A stretch of 6,926 nt of DNA from Dehalococcoidia bacterium (lineage in GTDB: Bacteria; Chloroflexota; Dehalococcoidia; Dehalococcoidales; Fen-1064): the NCBI GenBank assembly GCA_003153075.1, contig PMBW01000077.1, forward strand, positions 20,957 through 27,882, in the 5' to 3' direction. This document shows positions 5,716 through 6,926 of the stretch, in pieces. Position 1 is the first letter of the stretch; each line of letters opens with the position of its first letter. Made by a program: the position numbers and the translations under genes. The notes beneath the pieces were generated by a model that saw nothing but the letters and a program-made list of their open reading frames with translations, was not told where the DNA came from and did not search any database.

Positions 5716-6911
5716 TTATTCTCCTGTAACTTTGTTTGCCTGAATTCTTCTCTGACCTTTTGCATTGTTTCCGTACTGGATAACAAATCGACTATCGTCA
5801 TCGCGACCGCTTTCGCAGCATCACACATGCCGGTCATGCCGGTCTCCGAAGCCGCCGCTGCCGCAAACTCCGGGGAATGCAATGAAATACCTTTCGGCGC
5901 GATCGCCAACACCGGTTGAATGGCCGCTGTCGCCTTGCTGACATTACCCATATCGGTACTGCCGGCGTTTAGAGGTATTTTGGATTCCTCAAGTTTAACC
6001 GCCCGACCGATGGCTTTCATGTTGTCAACATAAAGCCGGGCTAAAGTCATGTTGCTGGACATACTGGCATAACGCAGCACATCCGGCTTATATTCCAGGC
6101 GGGCGCCTGTTGCCAGACCCGCGCTGATGAAGCAGTTTAGAACCTTTTGGATCAATTCGTCAAGGTAGGCATCGTCCGTAGCGCGTACATAAAATTCCCC
6201 GGCGCTGTGATCGGGCACAATGTTAGCGGCCTGCCCGCCGTCCGTGATAATACCATGAATGCGCGCCGTGCTCCGGATGTGTTGGCGCAGCGCGTTAATA
6301 TTATTGAAGGAAAGGATCATTGCATCAAGCGCATTGATACCCGCGGCAGGGTTTGCAGAAGCATGGGCGGCTTTGCCGAAGAATTCTACATTCATCTGCT
6401 GGCAGGCGATTGCAGGCACCACCGCGACGTCCACTACGTCCGGGTGTACCAGTATCGCCGCATCAAGGTCGGAGAACGTCCCTTTACGGGCCATCACGAT
6501 CTTGCCCCCGTAATTCTCTTCCGCCGGTGTGCCGATAACAATAACGCTGCCGCCGCATTGGTCAACGGCTGCTTTCGCCGCTACCGCCGCTCCGACGGTA
6601 ATGGTACAGATCAGGTTATGCCCGCAGGCATGACCTAAACCAGGCAGCGCGTCATATTCCGCCAGTAAACCGATCACCGGTTTACCATTGCCGTACTCCG
6701 CGCGAAAAGCTGTCGGCATATCGCAGAGCCCACCTTCGACAGTAAAACCACGTTCTGTCAGGTACTGCGTCAACCATTCACATGCCTTATATTCCTGCAA
6801 ACCATGCTCGGGATTGGCGTGAATCATCAGCGCAAGCTCTTTCAAACGTGAACTTTCTGCGTTAACGTGCCGTATAACCGTCTGTTTCAGCTTTTCGATG
6901 TTATTATCCAT
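5712..6911 (-). CDS. M20-family amidohydrolase/peptidase
   Basis: This 399-residue protein is a zinc-type M20 hydrolase, a family that cleaves N-acyl amino acids, dipeptides or aminobenzoyl-glutamate. Catalytic-domain signs are the EYDALPGLGHACGHN segment (85-99), with C96 and H98 in the family's HxCGH metal-binding pattern, PAEEN (129-133) with the likely general base and ligand pair E131-E132, H156, and H345 in SLHSPEF. The insert at about 170-285 is the lid or dimerisation domain and contains GKAAHAS. The EYDALPG form resembles the AbgB/PM20D2 branch, but the substrate cannot be assigned. No signal peptide or membrane segment is evident, so it is probably cytoplasmic. The ATG at 6911 has only a poorly placed AGG upstream, and the frame stays open through the remaining 15 bases, so the true start could lie beyond the window. 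Its stop overlaps plsX. Confidence 0.88.
   Translation of the reverse strand: MDNNIEKLKQTVIRHVNAESSRLKELALMIHANPEHGLQEYKACEWLTQYLTERGFTVEGGLCDMPTAFRAEYGNGKPVIGLLAEYDALPGLGHACGHNLICTITVGAAVAAKAAVDQCGGSVIVIGTPAEENYGGKIVMARKGTFSDLDAAILVHPDVVDVAVVPAIACQQMNVEFFGKAAHASANPAAGINALDAMILSFNNINALRQHIRSTARIHGIITDGGQAANIVPDHSAGEFYVRATDDAYLDELIQKVLNCFISAGLATGARLEYKPDVLRYASMSSNMTLARLYVDNMKAIGRAVKLEESKIPLNAGSTDMGNVSKATAAIQPVLAIAPKGISLHSPEFAAAAASETGMTGMCDAAKAVAMTIVDLLSSTETMQKVREEFRQTKLQENK
5721..5725 (-). promoter_or_regulatory. Ribosome binding site for plsX inside the amidohydrolase gene end
   Basis: AGGAG on the minus strand lies five bases before the plsX ATG and within the last codons of the upstream gene. 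It supports the ATGA-overlap start. Confidence 0.75.
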
Positions 6912-6926
6912 ACCTGATACACAATA

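Noticed and set aside
5254..5919. 221-residue open frame on the plus strand
   Set aside because: It lies antisense to plsX and the amidohydrolase, both clearly recognisable on the other strand, and its translation resembles no family I know. It is a shadow frame.

Overview
All recognisable genes in this window lie on the minus strand, packed head to tail with gaps of 53 bases or less or with short overlaps, so the window looks like part of one long operon or directon read from right to left. In transcription order they are: an M20-family amidohydrolase; plsX (acyl-ACP:phosphate acyltransferase); trxB (thioredoxin reductase); rplI (ribosomal protein L9); dnaB (replicative helicase); a DnaD-domain protein; and a DnaC/DnaI-type AAA+ helicase loader that runs off the left edge.

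The organism is a bacterium of moderate G+C. The grouping of dnaB, a DnaD-domain protein and a cysteine-containing DnaC/DnaI-like ATPase, and the style of these proteins (for example the 'RMEYTPVPN' start of the DnaD protein and the 'MTFESFD' lead-in to the ATPase), recall Chloroflexota, perhaps Dehalococcoidia-like lineages. A Gram-positive clostridial source is less likely but not excluded. This is inferred from remembered family features, not from a search.

Layout: 6911-5712 amidohydrolase; 5715-4693 plsX, starting inside an ATGA overlap with the previous stop; 4660-3731 trxB with a TTG start; a 53-base gap with a weak hairpin and a -10-like box; 3677-3222 rplI; 3188-1815 dnaB with a GTG start; 1818-1105 DnaD-like gene, again with an ATGA overlap; 1187-1 loader gene, overlapping the DnaD-like gene by 83 bases out of frame.

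The left half is a compact replication-initiation module: helicase, a DnaD-type remodelling or adaptor protein, and helicase loader. The right half carries membrane-lipid initiation (PlsX), redox (TrxB) and a peptidase-like hydrolase, with no obvious functional link to replication beyond co-transcription.

The most notable feature is the loader. It contains two AAA+ ATPase domains in tandem, with an exact 187-residue period and no indels, where well-known DnaC and DnaI loaders have one. The first copy appears to have lost the usual sensor-1 asparagine. No mobile element, CRISPR array, tRNA or rRNA was seen.
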